Assembly: GCA_964019135.1 (NCBI GenBank)
Contig: OZ025252.1
Coordinates: 47,962,959 to 48,026,958, forward strand
Direction: 5' to 3'
From: Arenicola marina
Lineage: Eukaryota; Annelida; Polychaeta; Arenicolidae
Length of the DNA stretch: 64,000 nucleotides
Below are positions 63,919 through 64,000 of this stretch, in pieces. The notes beneath the pieces are model-generated. The model had not been told where the DNA came from. It ran no database searches and saw nothing but the letters and a program-made list of their open reading frames with translations. Every line of letters starts with the position of its first letter. The first letter of the stretch is position 1. The position numbers and the translations under genes are program-made.

Positions 63919-64000
63919 GTACGTGGGTCTCGCGAAAGTTACCATACGGCAACCCACTCTGAATAGTACATCGTCATTCAATAATTATGGTATAGACTAG
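63919..64000 (+). other. Start of intron 51
   Basis: Intron after the last exon in view; KASH-encoding exon(s) expected beyond the window. Confidence 0.5.

Noticed and set aside
61302-62674. Antisense 451-codon Gly/Trp/Asp frame
   Set aside because: By-product of the 40-bp minisatellite.
1-64000. Virus-derived or LTR-type elements
   Set aside because: No long terminal repeats, no recognisable polymerase, capsid or envelope reading was seen anywhere in the window.

Overview
This window is a 64-kb piece of an animal genome that appears to hold part of a single gene on the + strand: the C-terminal portion of a giant nesprin (SYNE1/SYNE2, MSP-300, ANC-1 family; spectrin-repeat protein of the outer nuclear envelope). 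I can chain 51 coding exons from 812 to 63918. Each has usable acceptor and donor sites, all phases agree, and together they give 7,904 codons without a stop. The last ten exons follow the order and wording of the human nesprin-1 C-terminus as I remember it, e.g. IEETWRLWQ, HYRRLAREGRTD, TDIEHFSHSD, then an acidic linker, RWDRVC and RVASIQD. The 5' part of the gene (actin-binding CH domains) and the 3' end (KASH transmembrane exon) lie outside the window.

The organism is probably a non-vertebrate metazoan with short introns full of minisatellites. A cephalochordate (amphioxus) is a reasonable guess, because intronic minisatellites starting at exon edges have been reported there as I recall, but the window alone does not prove it.

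Layout. 812-17878: 17 exons of spectrin-type coiled coil. 19961-31090: one 11,130-nt exon (3,710 codons) of acidic, probably disordered protein built from three nested tandem-repeat systems: a 98-residue higher-order repeat (11 copies), a 51-residue repeat (5 copies) and an octapeptide (about 50 copies). It is flanked by phase-0 introns, so it can be skipped without loss of frame. 35544-54091: 26 further exons of rod. 54795-56595: acidic and Pro/Ser-rich linkers. 57443-63918: the last spectrin-like helices and the start of the Ser/Arg-rich linker that precedes KASH.

The most unusual property is in the introns. Roughly 19-20 kb is tandem repeat. In at least ten of the 50 introns the repeat unit includes the exon-intron junction itself: the end of the exon plus its 5' splice site is copied (19, 26, 11, 14, 16 and 12 copies in six introns, two in a seventh), or the 3' splice site plus the first bases of the exon is copied (three introns). 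This makes long rows of near-identical competing splice sites. In one intron (13350-14040) the 66-bp unit is open in the coding frame, so each of 11 donors would give an in-frame protein differing by 22 residues. I recognise no second protein gene, no CRISPR array and no virus-like element. A few tRNA-related SINE-like sequences and two fold-back sequences sit in introns.
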